Positions 11,140 to 22,726 of a DNA stretch of 64,000 nt are shown in pieces. Within the stretch, counting starts at the first letter, position 1. Every line of letters starts with the position of its first letter. The position numbers were made by a program, and so were the translations under genes. The stretch is taken from assembly GCA_964019695.1 (NCBI GenBank), contig OZ026514.1:99192845-99256844 (forward strand), written 5' to 3'. The notes below the pieces were generated by a model, which had not been told where the DNA came from, made no database searches, and saw only the letters and a list, made by a program, of their open reading frames with translations. The DNA is from Loripinus fragilis (taxonomy: Eukaryota; Mollusca; Bivalvia; Lucinida; Lucinidae).

Positions 11140-13010
11140 TGTACCCATAGAGGAAACCAGTGGCTATGTTCCATAGAGGAAATCAAGTGGCAATGTTCCA
11201 TAGAGAAAACAAGTGGCAATGTCCTATGGATGAAACAAGTGGCAATGTCCCATAGAGAAAACAAGTGGCAACATGTCCCATAGAGAAACAAGTGGCAACA
11301 TATCCCATAGAGAAAACAAGTGGCAATATGACATAGAAAAATCAAGTGGCAATGTCCCATAGAGGAAACAAGTGGCAATGTCTCATTATGGAAAAATGGC
11401 AATGTCCATTAGAGGAAACAAGTGGCAATGTCCCATAGAGGAATCAAGTGGCAATGTACCATGGAGAAAACAAGTGGCTATGTCCCAAAGAGGAAACAAA
11501 TGGCAATGTCCAATAGAGGAATCAAGTGGCAATGTACCATGGAGAAAACAAGTGACAATGTCCCATAGAGGAAACAAGTGGCAATGCCCTGTAGAGGAAA
11601 CAAATGGCAATGTCCCATAGAGGAATCAAGTGGCAATGTACCACGGAAAAAACCAGTGGCTATGTCCCAAAGAGGAAACAAATGGCAATGTCCCGTAGAG
11701 GAATCAAGTGGCAATGTACCATGGAGAAAACAAGTGACAATGTCCCATAGAGGAAACAAGTGGCAATGCCCTGTAGAGGAAACAAATGGCAATGTCCCAT
11801 AGAGGAATCAAGTGGCAATGTACCATGGAGAAAACAAGTGGATATGTCCAAAAGAGGAAACAAATGGCAATGTCCCATAGAGGAATCAAGTGGCAATGTA
11901 CCATGGAGAAAACAAGTGACAATGTCCCGTAGAGGAAACAAGTGGCAATGCCCTGTAGAGAAAACAAATGGCAATTTCCCATAGAGGAATCAATTGGCAA
12001 TGTACCACGGAGAAACCAGTGGCTATGTCCCATAGAGGTAACAAGTAGCAATGTTCCATAGAGGAAACAAGTGGCAATGTTCCATATAGGAAACAAGTGG
12101 CAATACCACATAGATAAAACAAGTGACAACATGTCCCATAGAGAAAACAAGTGACAATGTATCATAGAGGAAACAAGTGGCAATGTTCCATAGAGGTAAC
12201 AAGTGTTAGTATTTCCCATAGAGGAAACAAGTACTAATGTCCCACAGAGGAAACGAATTGCAATGTCCCATAGAGGAAACCAGTGGCTATGTTCCATATA
12301 GAAAACTAGTGACAATGTCCCATAGAGAAAACAAGTGGCAATGTCCCATAGAGGAAACAAGTGGCAATGTCCCATAGAGGAAACAAGTGGCAATGTCCCA
12401 TGGATGAAACAAGTGACAATATCCCAAAGAGAAAACAAGTGACAATGTCCCATGGAGAAACAAGTGGCTATGTCCCAAAGAGAAAACAAGTGGCAATGTC
12501 CCATAGAGAAAACAAGAGGCAATGTCACAGAGAAAACAAGTGGCAATGTCCCATGAATGAAACAAGTGGCAATGTCCTATGGATGAAACAAGTGGCAATG
12601 TCCCATAGAGAAAACAAGTGGCAATGTCCCATGGAGAAAACAAGTGGCAATGTCCCATAGAGAAAACAAGTGGCAATGTCCCATGGAGAAAACAAGTGGC
12701 AATGTCCCATAGAGAAAACAAGTGACAATGACCCATAGAGAAAACAGTGGCAATGTACCATAGAGAAAATAAGTGGCAATGTACCATGGATGAAACAAGT
12801 AGCAATGTCCCATGGATGAAACAAGTGGTACTGTCCCATAGAGAAAACTAGTGGCAAAGTCCAATGGATGAAACAAGCGACAATTAATGTCTGATATTGA
12901 AAACAAGTGACAATGTCCCATAGAGAAAAAACAATTGGCAGCAATGTCCCATGGATAAAACAAGTGGCAATGTCAGTCCCATAGAGAAAAACAATTGGCT
13001 ACATCTTTTT
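11140..13010. repeat. 26-bp minisatellite, about 70 units
   Basis: Unit AAGTGGCAATGTCCCATAGA followed by GAAAAC or GGAAAC. The 26-bp period is not a multiple of three, so a unit read in all three frames gives a 26-residue super-period. Because few units contain stops, long open frames arise on both strands (up to 280 codons on the minus strand at 11704-12546); these are artefacts. A higher-order pattern of about 182 bp (seven units) is visible at about 11400-11990. Confidence 0.95.
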
Positions 13011-13099
13011 ATACCTTCAGCATTTATGCAGAGAGGTTTATAGTTTTCTTCTTTCCATTTGTATGTTCATTTGTTCATTCATTCGCTCGCTCATTCCTA

Positions 13100-13860
13100 C
13101 TTCCTTTATGTCAAAGTTTCGGTTAAAGTTTCTCCAGTGGTGTGTAACACAGTTACCACTGATCATATTTGAACCATAGTGTCCCTGGAGGGTTTGCATT
13201 CACATCATGACTTCAGACCCCAGGGTCCCTGCCCCTGGTGGGGCTGGAGGTCAAAATCTAGGACACTTTAAAAGTGTACAACAAAGTTTTGGTTAAAGTT
13301 TCTCAAGTGGTGTATATCTCAGTAACCACATATCAGAAATAATTAATAATTGACCCATAATTGCCCATAGTTACCCAAGAGGGTTGGCATGCACATCATG
13401 ACTCCAGACCCCTGGATCCCTGCCCCTGGGTGAGGCTGCAGGTCAAAATCTAGGACACATTTAAAATGTGCTGTCTTGTTTTTCTTACTTATTCAGATAT
13501 CTAACCAACCATGTATTAGAAAGCATTCATACTTGCATGGACAATTGGTACCATTCATTACTTTTGACTCAATGATTTCAGACCCTTGGTTGCTGCCACA
13601 GAGGTCAAAATCTAGGACATCTGAAGATTTTTTTCTTTTTTTTCTTTAATAGAATCATAAGTTTTGAACAACAGGCACTATTTTTGACTTCTGATTTTAG
13701 GGATCATGACCCAGGGTGGGGCTTGAGGTCAAAATCTAGCACACTTTTAAAGTGTTATTCTATTTTTCTGATTTATGCAGATATTTTACCAAACATTTAT
13801 TAGAAAGCATTCATATTTGGATAATTGGTACCATGCATAGTTGACTTTGACTCAATGGCT
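13100..13860. repeat. Degenerate tandem repeat, about 180-230 bp unit, 3-4 copies
   Basis: Recurring blocks: GGTTAAAGTTTCTC(C/A)AGTGG, TGACTTCAGACCCC, CCTGCCCCTGG and GAGGTCAAAATCTAGGACAC. Copies decay and shorten towards the right. Confidence 0.8.
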
Positions 13861-13894
13861 TCAGATCCTTGAGGAGCAATGTAGCTTGGTGGAG

Positions 13895-13990
13895 TACCCA
13901 ACTTACTCCCACTATAGGCACATTGTTATGTCCTTGAGCAAGATATTTTATCCTCATTGCTCAGTTCTGGTTCAACCCAGGAAACCGACT
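13895..13990 (+). mobile_element. SINE family A, internal fragment
   Basis: Contains TATGTCCTTGAGCAAGATAT and CAGTTCTGGTTCAACCCAGG. The head is degenerate and the tail is missing. Confidence 0.6.
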
Positions 13991-14174
13991 CCACAGCATA
14001 GCATCAACCAAACTCATTTCCCCACTACAAAGGTTTTCAAAGAGAAAAAAAGCATCAATTTATTCACCTATCTAGAATTCTTGGACGCCATAAGGAATTA
14101 ACTTCAATTAGCAGAATGAAAAACTGATCAAAATAAACTTCTGACAGTCAGGAATCTCTGCTGTCTTTGTCTCT

Positions 14175-14420
14175 ATTGATAAACCTGGAAAGTCATGACA
14201 TCTTGTTATTGCATGCTTGGTAATTTTGCATGCTTTTTTATTGTCTGTAGATTTTGTTTAAACAATACTGCAAACTATCTTTCAGGGAATACTATCAGAG
14301 TGTCAAACAGTTTGCATCAAGATCAGGCCCAATATTTTTTTGTTGGGCTTGATCTGTGTCCATTCTGCTTGCAGTAGACAAAAGTCCCAAGTATGTGTTA
14401 ATATGGCAAGTTGCTGCAGA
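14175..14420. mobile_element. Foldback MITE of the AACTCTTTGC family, decayed
   Basis: GCATGCTTGGTAATTTTGCA, GAATACTATCAGAGTGTCAA, and the central palindrome AGATCAGGCCCAA...TTGGGCTTGATCT match the family. The outer ends are poorly preserved. Confidence 0.55.
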
Positions 14421-14579
14421 TTCCATTAACCCAAACCTTTTTGTGGGACAACGGCAACCAGCACAAAAGCGGCGTCTGATCAGGTTCTCCACGATTTACT
14501 TACAGAAGATTCTTTTAAAAATGAAAAATACCACCCAACAACTCTAAAATTGGATTTGGACTAGTCCAATCGGTAAGGA

Positions 14580-14970
14580 TTGGAATATACATTCGGCATA
14601 AATGGGTTAATCATCAATGTAATAGAATTGCTGAAAAGGTGTATCAGCCTTATAACAAGAGTGGTCAAAAACCTATTGTTCATGCAGTCTGATCCAAATC
14701 AAGAGATCCCATATTCTATTCTTTGGTATTCTATTCTCTGGTCTAGGTCTGGCAACATTCTTATCTTCCATACCACTGATTTCAGTAGGTAGCTCTGAGT
14801 ATTGGTGCACCACTTTACTATTATTTTTTCATTTTGGACTTTTTATCTGGAGGTCACCAGTCCTGGGTACTTCATGTGTGCAAGTAGTGAAAGCTGAGTC
14901 GAGAGACTGTGCATATGGGTAGGCTTTGTCTGAGTTGCTGGTGATCAACCTATGCAATAATTGTTTGTTT
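14580..14970. other. No gene seen
   Basis: AT-rich unique-looking sequence. The 70-codon frame at 14580 has no family or splice support. Confidence 0.4.
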
Positions 14971-15155
14971 GTTTGATTTGATTCTTTACGTCCCATCAAC
15001 AATCTTTCAGTTGTATAGGGACGAGTCTTCCTGGGTACTAAACTAGGATAAATGTGTCTTGCTCAAGGACCACAAGGCAGTGACACCGGTGAGGCTCGAA
15101 CCCGCGGCCGTTTGGTCTCGAGTCAAGCACTCTACCACTACGCCACTGCACTCCC
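14971..15155 (-). mobile_element. tRNA-derived SINE, family A, minus strand
   Basis: In reverse orientation: the tail GTTTGATTTGATTCTTTACG comes first, then GTGTCTTGCTCAAGGAC, then box B (GGCTCGAACCC) and box A (CACTCTACCACTACGCCACT). Essentially full length. Target duplication is not clear because both flanks are simple GT/TTTG repeats. Confidence 0.85.
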
Positions 15156-15488
15156 TGTGTGTGTGTAGGTTCAGTCTCAATAAGTACCAAAATCATACGG
15201 CTTGCTGACATTTATCAAATTTAGGAAAGGGATAGTTTTTATGTGCCCCACCTATTTTGCTACCACTAAAATCCATTAAAGCCCAGTGGGAGACCACTTT
15301 GTTTTTCCTTCTATTTTTCTGTTTTTCTCCTGTTTTTCCTAATTGAAATTGACAACTGGAGTGCTCAGTGAAGTGATTGCATCAAGGTGATGATTAATGA
15401 TCAAGTTGAGATTTTCTTCAATTTAAACCAAAGCATGTTTTATCTTTGAATCATTTTTATTTCTTATACTCTATACTTTGTGCTTTAA

Positions 15489-15550
15489 GTCCCAGTAACT
15501 ATTTTTCAGTCATGTTGAGACATTTCCTTGGTTGAACCAGTACTAGAGGA
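15489..15550 (-). mobile_element. SINE family A, 3' fragment, minus strand
   Basis: TCCCAGTAACTATTTTTCAG and GGTTGAACCAGTACTA match the 3' half of family A in reverse orientation; the head is absent. Confidence 0.6.
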
Positions 15551-15879
15551 GAGTTCAACAATGCTAGCGTTCATAGGCACTCATTGTTCTGGTACCTATC
15601 TTTTTTCATACTGTGTAAAGCCTGGCATCAGTACAATGAGTGCTTGAGAGCGCTCGCTTAATTGAACTCGCCTCCGGGTTACCTGCTTTTTTAATACTGA
15701 CCATCTGTAAACTGCAATTAATAAGGATATGGTGAGAAGTATGTTGAAGTTTGACAATTCAAGTATGTTAAAAAATATGCTTCGACCTAAATATTTGGTG
15801 TTAAATTTTGATAAGTCTGAATTTTTTAATGGCCAATGTGTAGTATTCAACTTTCTGTCCATCTATCCTTCCTCTTTTG

Positions 15880-16545
15880 TGGACACTATATAACTAAGGT
15901 GATCATTTATCAACCTATTTCTTCTAAATTTCATTTATGCATTACTAACCAATGGGTTTTGTCTGATGAACACTAACTATGATGGCTGCCAAAATGGCCA
16001 ATGCCTCCATTTGCACTTGTGGACACTATAGTAAAGTCATTAATGAGCAGGACATGTGATTTCCAACAATGTGGCATTTTGACAAGTGTGGTCTCAGTCT
16101 CCTTTAATGCTTAGAAACTCCAAATGATGTTCATTCGGAGACTATTGTAGAAAAGGTTCTGATGATCTGATCAGACTGTGCCTATGCACAGGCTGATCTG
16201 AGCCTTTGCTGGTTGCAAATACCACATTGTCGGAAATCTCATGTCGCTGCTATTTTGTCACTTGATGATTTCCAAAGATATATGCATTATTTTTATCAAT
16301 CTTTCGACCATGTTCAAATATGAGTTTTGACCAAGATAGTTGCCAAAATGGTTCCTGCCTCTCCATTTGTACTTATGGACACTATAGTAAAGTAATTTTT
16401 CACTTGTGACGTATTCGTTATTTTTATCAATCTCTCGACCATGTTCAAAATTTGGATTTTGTCTAATGTGCACTTACCAAGAAGACTGCCAGAATGGCCA
16501 CTGCCTCTCCATTTGCACTTATGGACACTATATATATAGCTAAGT
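15880..16545. repeat. Degenerate repeat of about 150 bp, 3-4 copies
   Basis: Recurring blocks: GGACACTATA, TTTTATCAATCT(T/C)TCGACCA, TGCC(A/T)(A/C)AATGG and CCATTTGCACTTATGGAC. The array is interrupted by the MITE at 16047-16250. Confidence 0.7.
16047..16250. mobile_element. Foldback MITE, GCGACATGAGATTTCC family, copy 1
   Basis: Left end GCAGGACATGTGATTTCCAA and right end GGAAATCTCATGTCGCTGC are inverted copies. A central hairpin is GATCAGACTGTGCCTATGCA...CAGGCTGATCTG. A second, better preserved copy is at 61914-62037. Confidence 0.7.
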
Positions 16546-16974
16546 TATCTTCCAAATTTCATATATATATATATATGAATTACTTTAATCAATGTCTTGG
16601 ACAAGTTCAACTATATTAAGGGTTTGTCCAATGTATGATCATCCTTAGTGTGTTCAATGAAGGACAATGTGTGGGGTCCTCCGTCAGAATGCCCCAGCTC
16701 TAGTAATTCTCACAACCTTTGGCAATATCTGTCCCAAGCAGTGTATTATCTCTAAGAACTATTTGCAGCAGAAAGCCTACTAAGTAAATATGCATCAAGG
16801 TGAATCTGTATCAACAGCTACCCATTAATATTATCTTTATAGAAATTCTTGTTATAAATGGGTGTAACTCTTCTAAACTTTCTTTAATCCAGGTTTAAAC
16901 TAATTAGTGGAACAGGAAAAACCTGTGTTAACAAAATAGTTCCAGAGGAGCAGTCTGGTTAACCCTTAACTCCA

Positions 16975-17045
16975 CACAAGTGCCTTTGGACGCCTTTGAA
17001 ATGATAGATTTTTGAAAATACTATGTAAAATGGGACATTAATTTG
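16975..17045. repeat. Half copy of the TTAACTCTTTACTCC foldback element
   Basis: CTTAACTCCAC, TTTGAAATGATAGATTTTTG and AAAATACTATGTAAAATGG match the left arm of the complete element at 57945-58175. Confidence 0.5.
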
Positions 17046-17258
17046 TGGGTTGCATGCGGGTTAGAGCCTCACTTTGGAAGCACTGTGCTTTGTCCTTGAG
17101 CAAGACACTTAATATTGTCTGCTTAGTACTGGTTCAACCCAGGAATGAGTGTTTGAATTTAGTACTGAATATGGTTCAACCAAGTAAGACCCATCCGGAC
17201 ATGACTGAAAAAATGTTGACTGGGACGTAAAGAATCAAGACAAACAAAAATCAACAAA
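17046..17258 (+). mobile_element. SINE family A, rearranged copy
   Basis: TTAGAGCCTCAC, TTTGTCCTTGAGCAAGACAC, GTACTGGTTCAACCCAGGAA and the ACGTAAAGAATCAAG tail are present. The head is lost and a partial internal duplication (TTTAGTACTGAATATGGTTC) precedes the tail. Confidence 0.7.
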
Positions 17259-17480
17259 TCTGAACCTCCTTACAGAAGGGTTGGCCTAGCTCTTATAAAA
17301 ACTTAACCTGTTTTTGCCAAATCATTGGAGTTGAATACAAGATCTGTTGCATGCTCTGTGGCTTTATACACAGTGATTGGCAAGGTGGCTGGTGTCTGTG
17401 CAGATATGTCATCTAGAATTGTAGTAAATATTGGCTTTTCATTTTTTCACAGTATCATAACTTTTGCAAGTCTTAGATCA

Positions 17481-17711
17481 GGCCCTGAGGTTACAAAACT
17501 TTTTTCATGCTCAACTCAACTGAGTATGAAATTTATCATGCTCATAACAATTGTTGGCATTTTAACATTTATCAGCATGATAAATACAACATCTGATAGT
17601 ACTAGTTGTAAGCAAGAAAAGTCTTTATTTTTCAGCAATTTAGTTTTATGAGCAGTTGAAATTTCATGCTCAGTTGATATGAGCATGAAAGTTTTATTAC
17701 CTCTGAGGGCC
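17481..17711. mobile_element. TIR element, GGCC(C/T)NGAGG family, copy
   Basis: Left end GGCCCTGAGGTTACAAAACT and right end AGTTTTATTACCTCTGAGGG/CC are inverted. Inner inverted arms include CATGCTCAACTCAACTGAGT. Related copies are at 38619, 47241, 49820 and 60986. No coding capacity. Confidence 0.8.
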
Positions 17712-17714
17712 TGG

Positions 17715-17890
17715 GAGAGCCCAGTGGCTCAATGGTAGAGTGCTTGACTCGAGGCCGCTGGGCCACAGGTTCAAGCCTCACTGCGTTGTGTCCTTGAGAG
17801 AGACATATTAATCCTAGCTTAGTACTGGTTCAACCCTACATAACTGAAAGATTGTTGATGGGATGTAAAGAATCAAATCAACAAACAAAC
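17715..17890 (+). mobile_element. tRNA-derived SINE, family A
   Basis: Box A-like CAGTGGCTCAATGGTAGAGT, box B-like GGTTCAAGCC, body and ATCAAATCAACAAACAAAC tail. It sits directly against the right end of the TIR element at 17481-17711. GGCCTGG occurs on both sides and may be the target duplication. Confidence 0.85.
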
Positions 17891-18031
17891 TTCAGGCCTG
17901 GCCCAACAAAACTTCAGCCCTGATCTGAGTCCAGATTGTTTGACACTACTCTGATGGTATTCCTGAACATTTTTTTTTAAAAGTAAATTAAATATGCAAA
18001 ATTACCCACCTTGCAAAGTTAGCTGATTTAC

Positions 18032-18275
18032 ATATGGGCCTCGCCGCCAGAAAACATGTCTTCGGGGTTATGCGAACAACAAAGGTGCAGACCAGCCTGC
18101 GCATCCGTGCAGTCTGATCAGCACCTTTGTTATTCGCTTTTTGGAAAGAATCATATCTAGACTTGCTACAAGCAAAATGTCAATTTTCTAGCCAGTCTAT
18201 GTAGCTGAGGAGACTGGTTTGAATCTCACTTTGTCGGACACCCGAAGACAGGTTTTCTTCAAGGAGGCCCATATA
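18032..18275. mobile_element. Foldback MITE, ATGGGCCTCG family, best copy
   Basis: The left end ATATGGGCCTCG and right end AGGAGGCCCATAT are inverted. Inner arms CATGTCTTCGGGGTT and CCCGAAGACAGGTT match, and there is a central hairpin AACAAAGGTGCAGACC...GGTCTGATCAGCACCTTTGTT-like. Decayed relatives are at 4404, 33850, 58203 and 62405. Confidence 0.75.
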
Positions 18276-18279
18276 TTTT

Positions 18280-19430
18280 GGTAAATCTGAAAGGGAAAGT
18301 CCTGAATGTTATGGTATCAGGGTGACTTGTCATGTTTTCCTGTGATATATCTTGATGACATGCAGTTTTCTTGGAACTTTGCCCCTCTGTTGAGTTAGTT
18401 TGATCAGTACCTCTCAGCAATTGCAGATAAAGACAGATAACCGTATTCCAATGTGATTACAGTATATGCTCCAAAAAGTGCACACCTGACATCTAACTTA
18501 GAGCCGTGAATGGCATTGTATTCCAGTTGTTCTTCTTTGTTTGTAAATGCAGCTTAAACGCTTTGGCAAACTGAGTAATTTCCCTTGCCTACTGATCTGA
18601 GCCTTCTAATACCAAAATTAATAAATTGGCTCATTTATTAAGCACTGGGTGCTTATCCAGAGCTTATGGTATGTACTATAGTATCAAAAACGATGGAAAA
18701 TTTTGCAATGGGGGAAATTTTCATGTTTCAGCAACTAGACACAGTGCATGTGAGAATCAAGAGGAGGAGGGGGTCCGGATCTCCCTGGAAATTCACAAGT
18801 GGCTATAGGTTGTCTTTGAAATACTGGTACTGATCCTCCCTGAGAAGCAATTGGTAAAAAAAATTGCTTCTAGAGCAGGGTCCGTACAGCCTTCTGCTAA
18901 ATAAGTTCAGATGACTAAAAAAATGTTTTAATAAGACACCCCCCCCCCCCCCCCCCCCCCCCCCAGGAAACAGCTGATGAAGTACATCTGAGTGGCAAAC
19001 TTTGTAGAATCTGATCAGACTAAATTGACCTTATCTTTGCTTTATCTCCATTTTATATCTTGATTATCTGGGAGATAATGCATGGATAAATTAGGGGTCT
19101 TTCATGCAAAAAACATCTATGTGTCTAGATCCACATCTGAACTAAGGGTGAGGTTGGCGCCGTGAAACTGGATTAAGCCCTCCAGTAAAATACTTTTACT
19201 GACCATTCCAAGGCGGTACTGCTTTTGTGGATCATTTGTGTTTATATCTTGTGTTTGTCATGCTTTCGCCTCTGTTCATTGCTGCCTTGTGGTCACTTGC
19301 TTGGAAAGGTCTGACCTCTTTGCTCTTGTTTGTGATGTTTAATTGTTTTTGCCTCTTTCCTGTCAGGCTTGGTACTTGATTGTATCTATTCCTGATCATT
19401 GCCGTCTTTCTTTGGTCTGTAATCTTGATC
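18280..19430. other. No gene seen; contains a 26-base poly(C) tract
   Basis: AT-rich sequence with a homopolymer of about 26 C at 18939-18964. A short block near 19150 (GTTGGCGCCGTGAAACTGGA) looks like a fragment of a dispersed repeat. No exon-like stretch was found. Confidence 0.5.
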
Positions 19431-19435
19431 CTGGT

Positions 19436-19979
19436 ACAAGTAAAACCTGTGTAAAACTGCCACTCTCAATAAAAAAAATTGGTTTTCAAGACCAATCAAC
19501 GCTTAATGCAGGTCAAAAGTATTGCAGAATGCTTCAAGGGGGGACCGGGCCGCGTAGCGCAGTCGGTAACGTGTCTGGCTACAGATGCATGTCTGACTGC
19601 AGATCCAGGGGTCGCGAGTTCGATCCCGGCCTGGTCTCATACTTTCGTGGAGATTGATCATGAATGAATTTCTACGGTCATTCTCCTCCCTTCGGCTGAT
19701 TCATTCAAGAAGGGTTGTTGTCAGTTACAAGCGAAAGTATGTGCACAAATTACTGGTTAACCGCTTGTTCAAGCCTGCCCAGGGAAACGTGTGGTTAAGT
19801 GAACTGACCTTCCCGCAATGACCATAGCTGTTGACTTGGGACGTAAAGCAACAAAAACAAACAAACAAAGTTTCAAGGGGAGCATTCTGCAATACTTTCG
19901 ACCTTCATTAAGCTACCATATGTCATTAAGATCTTTGTTTTGTCTAATTTTGAGGGGCCGTTTTACACAGGTTTTACAT
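19436..19979. mobile_element. pogo/Tigger-like MITE split by a SINE
   Basis: Left half 19436-19541 (AGTAAAACCTGTGTAAAAC start) and right half 19872-19979 (ending CACAGGTTTTAC) together form the usual element of about 210 bp. The break is in the central loop, at TTCAAGGGG, where the family B SINE is inserted. Confidence 0.85.
19542..19871 (+). mobile_element. tRNA-derived SINE, family B, full-length, nested in a MITE
   Basis: Head with box A-like GCGTAGCGCAGTCGGTAACG and box B-like GAGTTCGATCCC. The body is unrelated to family A and the tail is ACAAAAACAAACAAACAAAG-like. It is flanked by a perfect 9-bp duplication TTCAAGGGG (19533-19541, 19872-19880). Clean retroposition into the loop of the MITE shows the SINE is the younger element. 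Confidence 0.9.
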
Positions 19980-20349
19980 ATTTTTTTATGATTTTGATAT
20001 CATTCACAGCAGGCAGCCTGTTTGTTTTTGATGTCATAATTCTATGACATAAAGCATGTCTTGTTGCATTTAGCAAGAAGGAAATAGCAAGAAAAAATAA
20101 CTGCAAATGCATTTAGTCTGCATGTTATGTTGAGATAAGATACCCTGTTAGTTAGCGATACAAAATTGTGTCTTTTTTATCTGAAAACTGAACATTTGAC
20201 TGGAAGTAAAAGGTATGTTCCAAAAATAGGTTCATGATAATGAAGATGTACTTTGGTAAGTTGGATCGCAAAAGTCATGTGGCCAAATTGGTGGGGAAAA
20301 CTCATGCAAACAGTAACCAAGGAATGGGCAGCTGAGCAATTAGACTATA

Positions 20350-20465
20350 CAGTAAATCTTCTAAATCTAAAAAATGTTGGTTATCAGGGTTGGAATTATT
20401 AAAATGCTTGTCAGAATAGCAAACAGCAGAGAAGTCTCTGATCAGACTGCCTCTTCAGATCACCA
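20350..20465. repeat. Dispersed repeat with copies near 33090 and 49130
   Basis: Shared order: TAAAAAATGTTGGTTATCAG, GG(T/C)TGGAATT, TTGTCA(G/A)AATAG(C/T)(A/)AACAG and CTGATCAGACT. Not coding. Confidence 0.5.
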
Positions 20466-21327
20466 AACCATGTTAGGTCAGCTTCACAAGGGAAGGCTTT
20501 GTCGGGATTGGAGAATCACAACCCTTGGTTATTAAGACAAGATGATGTTAGGTAAAAATGATTTAGAGATCTTCGTCTCTGAACTTATTATGGGCCAATC
20601 ACCTTGGCCTTACAAAGTATGTTCAATTGATGATCCTAAGGTTGATATTCATATTGTAAAACCTTATATTAAGGTAAACTCAGTGTCAGGTGAGAGCTTC
20701 ATGGTACTAAGGTCCTCTGGTTTGCATACTCATTTTCGGAACTACGTGTACTAAAGCAGCGTGAAAAGACAATTGAAAATGATGATAAAAGTAGTCTGTT
20801 TCTTGTTGTCATACTAATGCATGTGGAATGGTGATGGGATTTGAGCCAAGATTAATTGTAAAGCCATCAGTTTGGTCTTGGTTATCAGGATCCTGCCACT
20901 CCTTTAATCAGTAGAATAATAAAGGTAAAATTTGCCAACAACAACTACTGTCTTTTTCTTGTCATGCCAAGGAGAAAAGAGACCCTCTACTCAAGAAGGT
21001 AAACACGGTAGCAGTACCTTATTGTGAGGGAGAGTGCCTATAAAATCTATGGCAAACAGGGTTCTCCCTAGGACTTAGACTGGCTCCAGTCCTTAAAACA
21101 ATTTTTCATCAATGTACCATATCATATACTTGTAGCTAATCTTACTCTGATGGCTTTGTTTTAAACAATTTTTCATCAATGTGCCATATCATATACTTGT
21201 AGCTAATTGTACTCTGATGGCTCTGTTTTAAACAATTTTTCATCAATGTGCCATATCATATACTTGTAGCTAATCGTACTCTGATGGCTCTGTTTTAAAC
21301 AATTTTTCATCAATGTGCCATATCATA

Positions 21328-22726
21328 CACTGAACCGAAGTTCTAAGTAGCCACTTTTCAATTTCATTTTTTTCGGATTAAGCGCTTATGGTATTGAAAT
21401 GAAGTTTTGCCCAAATATGTGTCTTTCAGTGGACTAAAGTTGAGCGGTGCTTTAGAAGAGTTTTCTATCACGACACAATTTTTGAGTTGAAAAATGCATA
21501 AATCAACTTTTTGAAGAAAATTAGCGTTTTGGGTGCATTTTTTATTGACTTGAAGTTCAGGTGATTACAAACCCGTCTAGCCGACTTTAAAAGCACCAAA
21601 CACTTGCAGGGATTTTTTTCGGGTGTCTCAGGGGCCGTTATAAGGCCCTGTCCCAATGGCAAATGCCTACATTTTTTCCCAAGTTGAACAAAAAAAATCC
21701 CAATCAGAAGGTCATTTTTATGTAAATCAATATAGTTTACAAATTGCCTTCATTTTCAATGGACTTTTAATCAAAATAAAGCATATGATCAGAAATAAGA
21801 GTGATTCAATGCAGTTTAAGCGTCCCTGTTTAAGAAAATACTATAAAAATGAATGAAGAAAATTTCCCAATTTCGGTTAAAATGCCAAAAATTTCCCAAA
21901 GCAAAAGGCCCTAGGGCCCCTTCCCAAAAAGGTTGAAAAAATCCCTGACTTGATTTTTTGCTTATGACAGATTTTTTATGAACTTTTTAAAAATCTCAAT
22001 TTCTGCAATTTTCCCGATATTTTCATAAATCATCGGCTGCGCATACTAAAATCATTTTATGTATTTTATTTAATGTGAACATGTTTGACCAAACACAATA
22101 CAGATTGATCAGCCTATTTTCTAACGATATTTTTTTCAAGACTGGTGTCTACTTCCGGTTTTAACGTGAAACTTTAAAGGTCACTTAAATTGCATTATGT
22201 AAAGATTTTCTTAATCTTTTTAAGAAGAACAGTGGCGTCTATTCATAATGAACAATCGCTAAAAATTTCAATGCCATGCCACAAATAATAAAGCGTACAG
22301 AGCAATGCAAAGTTTGTATGCATAAAACATGGTTAAAGCTAAAACTCTTTGACAAAGCTGTCATAGTGGCTCTCATCATGTTAACGAAGAAGAGAAATGG
22401 AGAGTTCAATTGTCACACAAGTTTTAATTCTTTTTCATCTGATATCACAGCTGTTATTAACAGCTTCAAACTTATTAAAATATAAATGGATAACGTGTCT
22501 GAGCAATATTTTATATCACACTAAAAGTGTGACTTTTTGAAATGATGGTACCTTTTCTCGAACTTTGCCTGTGCAAGATCTACCTGTCATTTTGAAATGA
22601 GATAATGTGCAGAGTCTCAACAAAGTCTCTGATTTTTTCATAGCATTAAAATTTTGTAATAGCGGTTTATATTTTCTGAACAGGCTGAAAAAATGTAAGG
22701 TGGCTACTTATAACATCGTTTCAGTG
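21328..22726. mobile_element. 1.4-kb TIR element inserted in the 67-bp satellite (TA target)
   Basis: Left end CACTGAACCGAAGTTCTAAG followed by TAGCCAC. The reverse complement of the right end is CACTGAAACGATGTTATAAG followed by TAGCCAC, so the TIRs agree at 23 or more of 27 positions. It is flanked by TA on both sides, and removing it with one TA restores a normal satellite unit (CATATCATATACTTG). No transposase frame longer than about 70 codons is present, so it is non-autonomous, Tc1/mariner-like by target site. Confidence 0.85.
21607..21947. mobile_element. 341-bp TIR element nested in the 1.4-kb element
   Basis: Starts CAGGGATTTTTTTC and ends GAAAAAATCCCTG. Inner arms also match (GGGGCC...GGCCCT). 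It is flanked by the 5-bp direct repeat ACTTG (21602-21606, 21948-21952). The CAGGG start is hAT-like, but an 8-bp duplication is not seen, so the superfamily is open. Confidence 0.75.

Noticed and set aside
11704..12546. 280-codon minus-strand open frame and many overlapping frames at 11103-12963
   Set aside because: They translate the 26-bp minisatellite in shifting frames on both strands; no start context, introns or family.
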